Of a DNA stretch of 19,073 bases, positions 7,228 to 13,846 are shown piece after piece (positions within the stretch are counted from its first letter, which is position 1; each line of letters opens with the position of its first letter). The notes below the pieces were generated by a model, which was not told the DNA's origin, did not search any database, and saw only the letters and a list, made by a program, of their open reading frames with translations. Origin of the DNA: an uncultured Oscillospiraceae bacterium. Its GTDB lineage: Bacteria; Bacillota; Clostridia; Oscillospirales; Oscillospiraceae. The stretch lies in contig CAKTIH010000029.1 in the NCBI GenBank assembly GCA_934565615.1, positions 1 to 19,073 on the forward strand, written 5' to 3'. Position numbers and translations under genes: made by a program.

Positions 7228-9009
7228 ATGACACAATCCCGTACACATACCTGCAATGAGCTCCGCATCGAGAACGTGGGGCAGAAGGTCAAAATAGTCG
7301 GCTGGATGGAGAATGTCCGCGAGGTCGGCAGCAATTTTGCGTTCGTCGTCGTGCGCGATTTTTACGGCACGACTCAGGTCGTCATTGAGGACGAGACCAT
7401 GATGGCCGTCGTCAAGGGCATCAATAAGGAATCCACCATCTCTGTCGAAGGCACCGTGCGCGAGCGCGCCAGCAAGAACCCCAAGCTCCCGACCGGTGAT
7501 ATCGAGGTCGTCCCCGAGAAGATCGAGGTCCTCGGCAAGTGCCGCTATAACGAGCTGCCCTTTGAAATAAACCGCAGCCGCGAGGCCGACGAGACCCAGC
7601 GTCTCAAGTACCGCTATCTCGACCTCAGAAACCCCGCCGTCAAGAAGAATATCATCCTCCGCTGCAACGTCGTCGCGGCGCTGCGTCAGGCGATGACCGA
7701 GCACGGCTTCCTTGAGATCACCACGCCTATACTCACCGCCTCCTCTCCCGAGGGCGCGCGTGACTATCTCGTCCCCGCGAGAAAGCACCCCGGCAAGTTC
7801 TATGCCCTGCCGCAGGCTCCGCAGCAGTTCAAGCAGCTGCTCATGACCTCCGGTTTCGACCGTTATTTTCAGATCGCCCCCTGCTTCCGCGATGAGGACG
7901 CCCGCGGCGACCGTTCCCCCGGCGAGTTCTATCAGCTCGATATGGAGATGGCCTTCGCCACTCAGGAGGATGTTTTCGCCGTCCTTGAGGACGTGCTGCC
8001 TCCGATCTTCGCAAAGTACGGCACCTATGATATCGCTTCCAAGGCTCCGTTCACCCGCATCCCCTATCTTGAGGCAATGGAGAAGTACGGCTCCGATAAG
8101 CCCGACCTGCGCATTGACCTTACTGTGCAGGACATCACCGCGCTTGTGCAGGACACGGAGTTTGCGCCCTTTGCACCGGGCAACGTCATAAAGGCCGTCG
8201 CTGTCTCCGGCTGCGAGATGACGAGAAAGCAGATAGACAAGCTCTGCGCCGATGTTGAGGTGCAGGCCGGCAATAAGCCCTATTGGTTCAAGGTCGAAGG
8301 AAACGGCGAGTTCGTCGGCGGCATCAGCAAGTTCCTCAATGACCGCAGGGACAGCATCACCGAGGCTCTCGGCCTGAAGCCGGGTTATCTCGTCGCTGTC
8401 GCGGCGGGGAAGAAGGACGCCGCGCAGAAGACCGCCGGCGTCATGCGCAAGATGCTCGGCGCGGCAGTTCCCGGCCACATGGACAAGGAGCGCTACGAGT
8501 TCTGCTGGATCGTCGACTTCCCGATGTACGAGATCGGCGAGGAGTCCGGCGAGCTTGAGTTCTGCCATAACCCGTTCTCCATGCCCTCCGGTGGGCTGGA
8601 TGTGCTGCTCAAGGCAGAGCGCGGCGAGATAGACCCGCTCACCATCACCGCCGACCAGTACGACCTTGTCTGCAACGGTGTTGAGCTCTCCTCCGGTGCT
8701 GTCCGTAACCACGATCCAGAGATCATGATAAAGGCCTTTGAGATGGTGCGTCTCGGCGAAGAGGACGTCAAGAAGAAGTTCCCCGCGATGTACAACGCCT
8801 TCTGTTACGGCGCTCCACCTCATGCCGGTATCGCCCCGGGCGTCGACCGCATGGTCATGCTCCTCTCCGGTGAGGAGAGCATCCGCGAGGTCATCGCTTT
8901 CCCGATGAACAAAAACGCGCAGGACGTCATGATGGGCGCGCCCTCCACGGTCGAGCAGAAGCAGCTTGACGAGCTGCACATTGCCACCGTCGGCGAACTC
9001 GAAGAATAA
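7228..9009 (+). CDS. aspS: Aspartate--tRNA ligase (bacterial type)
   Basis: 593 residues, full length for bacterial AspRS. Domains in order: N-terminal OB-fold anticodon-binding domain (about 1-110, VKIVGWMENVREVG), catalytic class II core with GARDYLVPARKHPGKFYALPQ (motif 1 side), motif 2 FRDEDARGDRSPGEFYQLD (about residues 220-238), the bacterial GAD insertion (about 300-410), and motif 3 GIAPGVDRMVML near the C-terminus. The motif 2 loop carries the SPGEFYQLD version that I know from alphaproteobacteria and some Clostridia, instead of the more common QPEFTQID. Start ATG 7228 has AGGAGA at 7215-7220. It forms a two-gene unit with hisS. Confidence 0.96.
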   Translation: MTQSRTHTCNELRIENVGQKVKIVGWMENVREVGSNFAFVVVRDFYGTTQVVIEDETMMAVVKGINKESTISVEGTVRERASKNPKLPTGDIEVVPEKIEVLGKCRYNELPFEINRSREADETQRLKYRYLDLRNPAVKKNIILRCNVVAALRQAMTEHGFLEITTPILTASSPEGARDYLVPARKHPGKFYALPQAPQQFKQLLMTSGFDRYFQIAPCFRDEDARGDRSPGEFYQLDMEMAFATQEDVFAVLEDVLPPIFAKYGTYDIASKAPFTRIPYLEAMEKYGSDKPDLRIDLTVQDITALVQDTEFAPFAPGNVIKAVAVSGCEMTRKQIDKLCADVEVQAGNKPYWFKVEGNGEFVGGISKFLNDRRDSITEALGLKPGYLVAVAAGKKDAAQKTAGVMRKMLGAAVPGHMDKERYEFCWIVDFPMYEIGEESGELEFCHNPFSMPSGGLDVLLKAERGEIDPLTITADQYDLVCNGVELSSGAVRNHDPEIMIKAFEMVRLGEEDVKKKFPAMYNAFCYGAPPHAGIAPGVDRMVMLLSGEESIREVIAFPMNKNAQDVMMGAPSTVEQKQLDELHIATVGELEE

Positions 9010-9023
9010 CATTAGAATCATAT

Positions 9024-9070
9024 ACGGCGGAGCGCGCCTTGGAAAGATTTCCAGTGGTGTACTCCGCCGT
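9024..9070 (+). other. Long imperfect stem-loop between aspS and comM
   Basis: Outer 9-bp perfect stem ACGGCGGAG (9024-9032) with CTCCGCCGT (9062-9070). A middle GCGCC/GGTGT helix with G-U pairs follows, then an inner TGGAA (9040-9044) / TTCCA (9049-9053) stem around a 4-nt loop, so nearly the whole 47 nt can fold as one rod. No U-tract follows. It ends 12 nt before the comM ribosome site. Possible roles are a terminator-like element, an RNA processing site or a leader structure. Confidence 0.6.
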
Positions 9071-9096
9071 GCTATATGTGGCGGGGAGGACGAAAT

Positions 9097-10617
9097 ATGT
9101 TTTCGAGCATCAACAGCTTCGGTGTCAGCGGCATCGGCGGCTATGGCGTCGAGGTCGAGGTATACATATCGAACGGGCTTCCGGGCTTTGACATCGTCGG
9201 GCTTCCGGACGCTGCCGTCAAGGAGGCGCGCGAGCGTGTGCGCGCCGCGATAAAGAATAACGGCTTCCGCTTCCCGGTCAGCAGGCTAACGGTGAACCTC
9301 GCGCCCGCGGACAAAAAGAAGGCCGGCACGGTCTATGACCTGCCAATACTCGTCGGCATCCTCGCCGCCTCCGGGGACATTGACGCGCCAGGTAGCGACA
9401 CGGCATTTATCGGCGAGCTGTCCCTGCTCGGCGAGCTGCGCCCTGTTCAGGGCGCGCTGCCTATGGCGCTTGCCGCGGCGCGCGAGAGTGTGCGTGAGAT
9501 ATTTGTCCCAGCCGAGAACGCGGACGAAGCAGCCTTTGCCGAGGGGATAACTGTGTACCCGGTGAAGAACGTGCAGGAGCTGCTGCGCCACCTGCGCGGC
9601 GAGGAAAAGATAGAGCCCGCGCAGCCGCCGAGACCCGGGGAGGACGTGCGTCCACTGCCGGATTTTGCCGATGTCAAGGGGCAGGAAAACGTCAAGCGCG
9701 CCTTCGAGATAGCCGCCGCGGGCGGGCACAATATCCTAATCGTCGGCCCGCCGGGCGCGGGCAAGTCAATGATGGCAAAGCGTCTGCCGGGCATACTTCC
9801 GGAAATGAGCCGGGACGAGATGATCCAGTGTACCGAGATCCATTCCGTCGCGGGGCTTACCGGGCGCGAGCATCCGATAATCTCACAGCGTCCGTTCCGC
9901 GCGCCGCATCATACGGTGTCGGCAATCGGCCTTGCCGGTGGCGGCAGCTTCCCGCGCCCCGGGGAGATAAGCCTTGCGCATAACGGCGTGCTGTTTCTTG
10001 ATGAGCTGCCGGAGTTTCGCAGCGATGTGCTTGAGGTACTGCGCCAGCCGCTTGAGGACGGGGAAGTCACGGTCTCGCGCGTGTCGGGTTCGGTGACGTT
10101 CCCGAGCCGCTTCATGCTTGTGTGCGCGATGAACCCATGCAAATGCGGGTGGTACGGGCACCCGTCCGGGCGCTGCCGCTGCTCTGAGAAGGACGTCCGC
10201 CGCTACCATTCAAAGATATCCGGCCCGCTGCTCGACAGGATAGATATCATCGTCGAGGTGCCCGCGCTGGAGTATGACGAGCTGCGCAGCCGTACACCGG
10301 CCGAAAGCTCCGCCGAGATAAAAAAACGCGTCGACGCTGCGCGGGAGCGCCAGCACGCGCGCTTTGCCGGGGACGGCAGCATGTGCAACGCGCGCATCGG
10401 GAGCGCCGGTCTGCGCGAGTTCTGCGTACTCGATGAGGAGTGCGAAGAACTTATGAAGGCGGCCTTCAGCGCGATGAACCTCTCCGGACGCAGCTATGAC
10501 AGAATACTGCGCGTCGCGCGCACGATAGCCGACCTTGCGGGGGAGGAGAATATCGCGCCTGAGCACATCGCCGAAGCGATACAGTACCGCACCTACGACC
10601 CGACCGGCGGGGTGTGA
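9097..10617 (+). CDS. comM: YifB/ComM family Mg chelatase-like AAA+ ATPase
   Basis: 506 residues, usual family length. ComM is a hexameric helicase that promotes branch migration during integration of transformed DNA; in non-competent bacteria the role is unclear. Seen: N-terminal ChlI/Lon-S5-like domain (1-120, SFGVSGIGGYGVEVEV, GLPGFDIVGLPDAAVKEARER), Walker A GPPGAGKS (217-224), Walker B LFLDE (299-303), a four-cysteine cluster CKC..CRC (Cys348, 350, 360, 362) as in the Mg_chelatase group, and the C-terminal Mg_chelatase_C domain (about 405-500) with LSGRSYDRILRVARTIADL. I use ATG 9097 because GGGGAGGA (9083-9090) is 6 nt upstream; an in-frame ATG at 9076 lies before that site and adds seven non-conserved residues. 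It is the last gene of the plus-strand housekeeping block. Confidence 0.94.
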   Translation: MFSSINSFGVSGIGGYGVEVEVYISNGLPGFDIVGLPDAAVKEARERVRAAIKNNGFRFPVSRLTVNLAPADKKKAGTVYDLPILVGILAASGDIDAPGSDTAFIGELSLLGELRPVQGALPMALAAARESVREIFVPAENADEAAFAEGITVYPVKNVQELLRHLRGEEKIEPAQPPRPGEDVRPLPDFADVKGQENVKRAFEIAAAGGHNILIVGPPGAGKSMMAKRLPGILPEMSRDEMIQCTEIHSVAGLTGREHPIISQRPFRAPHHTVSAIGLAGGGSFPRPGEISLAHNGVLFLDELPEFRSDVLEVLRQPLEDGEVTVSRVSGSVTFPSRFMLVCAMNPCKCGWYGHPSGRCRCSEKDVRRYHSKISGPLLDRIDIIVEVPALEYDELRSRTPAESSAEIKKRVDAARERQHARFAGDGSMCNARIGSAGLREFCVLDEECEELMKAAFSAMNLSGRSYDRILRVARTIADLAGEENIAPEHIAEAIQYRTYDPTGGV

Positions 10618-10634
10618 GAAATATACCATCAGCC

Positions 10635-10676
10635 GACAGAGGCTGCGTCCGCAAAAATGCGAACGCAGCCTCTGTC
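10635..10676. terminator. Strong hairpin between the convergent comM and anti-sigma genes
   Basis: A 14-bp perfect stem (10635-10648 with 10663-10676, arms beginning GACAGAGG and ending CCTCTGTC), one mismatch, then CGCA/TGCG around an AAAA loop. It lies 17 nt after the comM stop and 18 nt beyond the stop of the minus-strand gene, the expected place for a shared bidirectional terminator. Neither strand has a U-tract after the stem, so its efficiency as an intrinsic terminator is uncertain. Confidence 0.6.
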
Positions 10677-10694
10677 AAATTATGTGCCTTATGC

Positions 10695-11756
10695 CTAAGC
10701 CAATGAGACGGTGATAAGCTCGTCATCTGCCAGTGTCCGTGCCCAAGGATAGTTCTCCGCGAAGATCAGCGCTTCGACCTCGTTCGGCTCAAGAATGCGG
10801 TTTGATGAGTAGGCCATCTCAAGGATCAGCGCGTCGATGTCCGTATAGCCCACCTCTGTGGGCGGACCAAAGATGCCGGTCAAAGCGGTGCCGTCCTTGA
10901 GACGGACGCCCACAAGCTGCCAGTCGAAATCTTCCAGAGTTTCATAGCCATCCCACAGCTTATCCAGCTTTAGGCTGACCTTTGCGGAGACGGGACTGAT
11001 CTCCGCCGCGAGAAGGCGCAATCCGGTGTCCCCGATGGGAGCGTCCGGGAGGACGGACAGACGGTCGCGATTGCTGCGCGGCGTCCATGTGAGCACCCAC
11101 GGCCCCTCCACAAGCGGCTGATACGGTCCGCCCTTGCCGCTGACGCCAAGGCTCTCTATGGTTATGCTGATCTCCTTGCCGGAGAACGTACCCAGCTTGT
11201 CCCCGGCTCGCGCCCAAATGTCGTATTCAATGGAACCATCGCCGGCAATGATATGCGCGCGGTCATCCGCGCCGCGCTCCTCTACAAAGCTTCCGCCCGA
11301 GGCGGGCGCGTTTTCTCCGTCAAAGGTTGGGAAGCCACCCCAGATCGCGGCGTTGAGCTCCTGCGCGCGGTCGAGCTGCCAGCCCTCAATGCGCAGGGCA
11401 ATCTCGGCGGTGTCGCCGTCAATGACCGTCTGCTCCACCGATATGGTCACACCGTTGGCTGTCGCGCTGACAGTCTGGGAGGTATCGGACAGGCCGCTTT
11501 CCTCGGCGCGCTGCTTCTCGGTGTCCGTGGCAGGAAGCTTCCGCTCCATGCCCCGTGACCAATGCATATAGACCGCATACGCGGCAACGCCAAGAGACAG
11601 GATCAGCGCCGCCGCCAAAGCAAAGGCGATGATACGCTTTCTGACGGAGAAACGCTTTTGCTCTCCGACCCGGTAGCCAAGCATTGCACGGGCGCTTTCT
11701 ATATAGGCGTCGGGTACATCGTTCATCGCGAGCAGCGCTTTTTCACAGTTCAGCAT
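10695..11756 (-). CDS. DUF4179-type membrane anti-sigma factor
   Basis: 353 residues. Short cytoplasmic N-terminus (1-38), single transmembrane helix (about 42-64, IIAFALAAALILSLGVAAYAVYM) and a large extracellular domain. This is the layout of DUF4179 anti-sigma factors that sit beside ECF sigma genes in Clostridia and bacilli. The extracellular stretch TVSATANGVTISVEQTVIDGDTAEIALRI is the recognisable DUF4179-like part. No zinc-binding HxxxCxxC anti-sigma motif is present; Cys4 is the only cysteine near the N-terminus. Start is ATG at 11756, preceded by AAAGGAGG 7 nt upstream. The gene overlaps the sigma gene's end by 7 nt, so the two are translationally coupled. Its signal is unknown. Release of the sigma factor probably requires proteolysis or a conformational change (inference). 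Confidence 0.8.
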   Translation of the reverse strand: MLNCEKALLAMNDVPDAYIESARAMLGYRVGEQKRFSVRKRIIAFALAAALILSLGVAAYAVYMHWSRGMERKLPATDTEKQRAEESGLSDTSQTVSATANGVTISVEQTVIDGDTAEIALRIEGWQLDRAQELNAAIWGGFPTFDGENAPASGGSFVEERGADDRAHIIAGDGSIEYDIWARAGDKLGTFSGKEISITIESLGVSGKGGPYQPLVEGPWVLTWTPRSNRDRLSVLPDAPIGDTGLRLLAAEISPVSAKVSLKLDKLWDGYETLEDFDWQLVGVRLKDGTALTGIFGPPTEVGYTDIDALILEMAYSSNRILEPNEVEALIFAENYPWARTLADDELITVSLA

Positions 11757-12307
11757 AGCCCATCCTCCTTTAGCTGCTTCAATAGCCTGCATCTTGTCCG
11801 GTGCAGCATGGACTTGACCTTGCTCTCGGTGAAGCCGCTTTTCCCGGCAATTTCAGAGATCGAGGCGGCGTACCAGTACCGGCTGAGAAATATGTCCCTT
11901 TCGGTTTTGCCTAAGCTCTCAAGCATGCTCCGTATCGCCGCGTTCAGCTCGCGCATACCGATCTCCTTTTCGACATCGGCTCCGGGATCCAGCGTCTCCG
12001 CGAGCTCGTCCAGCACTGCCGGAATCTCCCCGCCGCCGCGCTTGAGACTGCTGCCGTCGCGCAGCCGGTTCAGGGAAAGCCACCTTGTCAGCTTTGCAAG
12101 GTACGGCGCAAGATACGTCGGGCGGTGGGTCGGCATGGAGTTCCATGCCGACAGATATGTATCATTGACACACTCGTCCGCATCCTCGGCGTTTGCCAAA
12201 ATGTTGTATGAGATCGTGCGGCAGTACGAGCCGTATTTTGCCGCGGTTTGGGATATGGCGTCCTCGGAGCGCGCCCAGTAAAGGCTGACGATTGCGGCAT
12301 CGTCCAT
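11750..12307 (-). CDS. ECF-type RNA polymerase sigma factor
   Basis: 185 residues, normal for an ECF sigma factor. Region 2 spans about 20-85 (YGSYCRTISYNILANAEDADE, then NDTYLSAWNSMP and LTRWLSLNRLR). Region 4 spans about 118-178 with the helix-turn-helix ISEIAGKSGFTESKVKSMLHR (149-169). A short acidic linker (about 95-117) joins them. Start is ATG at 12307, with AAGGAGG (minus strand, 12322-12316) 8 nt upstream; the open frame continues to an upstream ATG at 12385 that has no ribosome site and lies in the probable promoter. Paired with the anti-sigma gene in a 7-nt overlap. It is likely autoregulated, as is normal for such pairs. Confidence 0.92.
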   Translation of the reverse strand: MDDAAIVSLYWARSEDAISQTAAKYGSYCRTISYNILANAEDADECVNDTYLSAWNSMPTHRPTYLAPYLAKLTRWLSLNRLRDGSSLKRGGGEIPAVLDELAETLDPGADVEKEIGMRELNAAIRSMLESLGKTERDIFLSRYWYAASISEIAGKSGFTESKVKSMLHRTRCRLLKQLKEDGLC

Positions 12308-12345
12308 TTGCGGTTCCTCCTTTTCTTTAGCTATCTGTAATAATA

Positions 12346-12371
12346 GAAACGGTTTGGACGAAAAGGTTGCA
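12346..12371 (-). promoter_or_regulatory. Candidate ECF promoter of the sigma/anti-sigma operon
   Basis: On the minus strand, TGCAACC (12371-12365) followed by TTTT resembles the AAC-type -35 of ECF promoters, and CGTTTC (12351-12346) resembles the CGT-type -10, with about 14 nt between TGCAAC and CGTT. The spacing is 1-2 nt shorter than classical sigma-W-type promoters. It would place transcription start about 30 nt before the sigma start codon, consistent with autoregulation. Confidence 0.35.
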
Positions 12372-12404
12372 TGGAATGGGCACAAAATTTTTGACGCAAA
12401 ATTA

Positions 12405-12447
12405 AAAACGCCCCACCGTCGGTTAAAAACCGGCGGTGAGGCGTTTT
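12405..12447 (-). terminator. Intrinsic terminator of the minus-strand sugar operon (possibly bidirectional)
   Basis: A 19-position stem with one mismatch (arms 12405-12423 and 12429-12447) and a 5-nt loop. Reading the minus strand, the stem is followed by TTTTTAATTTT, a good U-tract, so it terminates the DUF624 gene transcript 37 nt after its stop codon. On the plus strand the stem itself ends in TTTT. Confidence 0.85.
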
Positions 12448-12483
12448 ATGCGAACGGGGAAGCAGCGCGGTGCCCACCGTCGG

Positions 12484-13146
12484 TCACTCGTTGTTTTCTG
12501 CGTCCTCGGCGTTGCCCTGCTCCGATTCTGTGACGATCCCCGCGCCGTGCTTTTTGAACGCGGGCTCTGTGAAGAGCGACCACAGCAGCATCAACACCGC
12601 CGGCATGAACGCGAGCGGGAAGAGCCAGTGAGTGCTCAGGCGCGCAAGCTCCGCCGTCATCAGCACTAGGATCACCGTCGAGGGCAGGTGCCCCACGGCG
12701 AGGGTCAGCGCCGTTTTGTTCAGCGCGCCGAAGCCGAGCTCACAGCGCGATAGGATAGGGAACACCCAGCACGCCGCGCCGAGCGGCAGCACCAGCGCGA
12801 CATAGTACGCCGCACCCGCCGTCCCGGCGGAGGGCGACACGGCGCTGTACTGCCGCAGCAGCGTCAGCATCCAGAGCCCGATCGCCGCGACGGCGCCCCA
12901 CAGGAGCGTCAGCAGTATGCCGGGCACAAGTTCGTTTTTAAGAGTGCGGAAGAAGCGGGCATAGGGCTTCGGCTGCTTATAGCGTATGCAGCGCACAACG
13001 CTGTCATAGAGCGCGGTCGTCGCCGCGCCGAGAGTCAGCACGGGGAGAGAGCACAGGAGCCACAGCACGCTCAGCGCCATGATATCCGTCAGCGTATTGA
13101 GTACCCTCCAGAGCCCGCCCTGATAACGGAAGACGCGGCCAAGCAT
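12484..13146 (-). CDS. DUF624 (YesL-like) membrane protein
   Basis: 220 residues with about five hydrophobic segments (near residues 22-45, 73-97, 112-133, 143-165 and 172-192). The YesL/DUF624 family is found beside carbohydrate ABC transporters and glycan-utilisation genes in Firmicutes; molecular role unknown, presumed accessory to sugar uptake. Recognisable parts: RYQGGLWRVLNTLTDIMALSVLW at the N-terminus, GAATTALYDSVVR and the C-terminal FTEPAFKKHG. The ATG start overlaps the stop of the SGNH gene by one base (TAATG, 13148-13144), indicating coupling. The C-terminal tail (about 203-220) is acidic and low-complexity. Confidence 0.85.
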   Translation of the reverse strand: MLGRVFRYQGGLWRVLNTLTDIMALSVLWLLCSLPVLTLGAATTALYDSVVRCIRYKQPKPYARFFRTLKNELVPGILLTLLWGAVAAIGLWMLTLLRQYSAVSPSAGTAGAAYYVALVLPLGAACWVFPILSRCELGFGALNKTALTLAVGHLPSTVILVLMTAELARLSTHWLFPLAFMPAVLMLLWSLFTEPAFKKHGAGIVTESEQGNAEDAENNE

Positions 13147-13787
13147 TATGTCAGCTCACGCACCAGCGGCGCGAGCGCGTCTGCAAGCTGGCTGTGTCCG
13201 CGGCGGCTGAGGTGCATATAGTCCACGGTGTTGAACTCTGCGACGCCCTCGGCGTCGAGAAACGCCCAGCCGTGCGCGGCGCACTTCTGGCGGTACTGCT
13301 CCGCAACGCCCATAGAAGTCGCATGGCAGGATGCGCCCATAGCGGGGTCGTTGTGCCCTTCTCCGATATGCGGCGGGGCAACGATGAGGATATTCGGCCT
13401 GCCGCCGCGCCATGCGCCGACGGTTTCCGCCTTCATCGCAAGACGCTCCATGCCGATGCCGATGCAGGCGGGGCTGGCGTAGAAGCGCTCCTTGGTGTCG
13501 TTCGTGCCGAGCATGATGATGAGCAGGTCGACCGGCTCATGCGTCATGAGCGTGGAATATATCACGTCGAGCCCGGACATGCACTCGTGCAGCGGGTCAC
13601 GGAAAACGGTCGTGCGTCCGGAAAGGCCCTCCTCAAGCACAAGGTAATCCTCGCCCAGCGCCTTTTGCAGAAGGCAGGTCCAGCGCTCGTCCTCGGTGAA
13701 GCGGTCGGTACGGTCAGCGGTGTCGTTGGGGTCTGCGCAGTAGCCGTGAGTGTTAGAATCGCCAAAGCAGACAATATGTTTTTTCAT
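13146..13787 (-). CDS. SGNH/GDSL hydrolase (MsAcT-like acyl-esterase)
   Basis: 213 residues, no signal peptide, so cytoplasmic. SGNH motifs: block I FGDSN with nucleophile Ser11, block II EGLSGRTT (53-60), block III LGTNDTKE (93-100) and the catalytic DxxH at Asp189-His192. Overall similarity, including ERW and EEGLSGRTT, is to the Mycobacterium smegmatis arylesterase/acyltransferase (MsAcT) group of SGNH enzymes. In this locus it may remove O-acetyl groups from an imported sugar (inference), but the substrate cannot be read from the sequence. Start is ATG 13787 with AAGGAGA 9-10 nt upstream. It is 59 nt downstream of the ROK kinase stop and overlaps the DUF624 start by one base, so the three genes look like one operon. 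Confidence 0.88.
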   Translation of the reverse strand: MKKHIVCFGDSNTHGYCADPNDTADRTDRFTEDERWTCLLQKALGEDYLVLEEGLSGRTTVFRDPLHECMSGLDVIYSTLMTHEPVDLLIIMLGTNDTKERFYASPACIGIGMERLAMKAETVGAWRGGRPNILIVAPPHIGEGHNDPAMGASCHATSMGVAEQYRQKCAAHGWAFLDAEGVAEFNTVDYMHLSRRGHSQLADALAPLVRELT

Positions 13788-13817
13788 GTGCGCGATCTCC
13801 TTTTTAGGTGTGATGCG

Positions 13818-13837
13818 TTTGATTATTTTTGATTATT
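13818..13837. repeat. Two perfect tandem copies of TTTGATTATT
   Basis: 10-bp unit at 13818-13827 and 13828-13837 in the 59-bp gap between the ROK kinase stop and the SGNH hydrolase start. Too short to call a mobile repeat. It could be a binding site or slippage product. Confidence 0.6.
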
Positions 13838-13846
13838 ATGGTTTTG

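Noticed and set aside
7207..9021. 604-codon open frame antisense to the whole of aspS (and a 567-codon one at 2834-4537 antisense to mreD/PBP2)
   Set aside because: Long antisense frames are expected in GC-rich genes with biased third positions. The translations show no known family features and mirror the codon pattern of clearly real genes on the other strand.
9076..9096. Earlier ATG start for comM
   Set aside because: It precedes the GGGGAGGA ribosome site; the conserved N-terminus begins at 9097.
10635..10676. Mobile hairpin element between comM and the anti-sigma gene
   Set aside because: Its position between convergent genes is better explained by a shared terminator, and no second copy occurs in this window.
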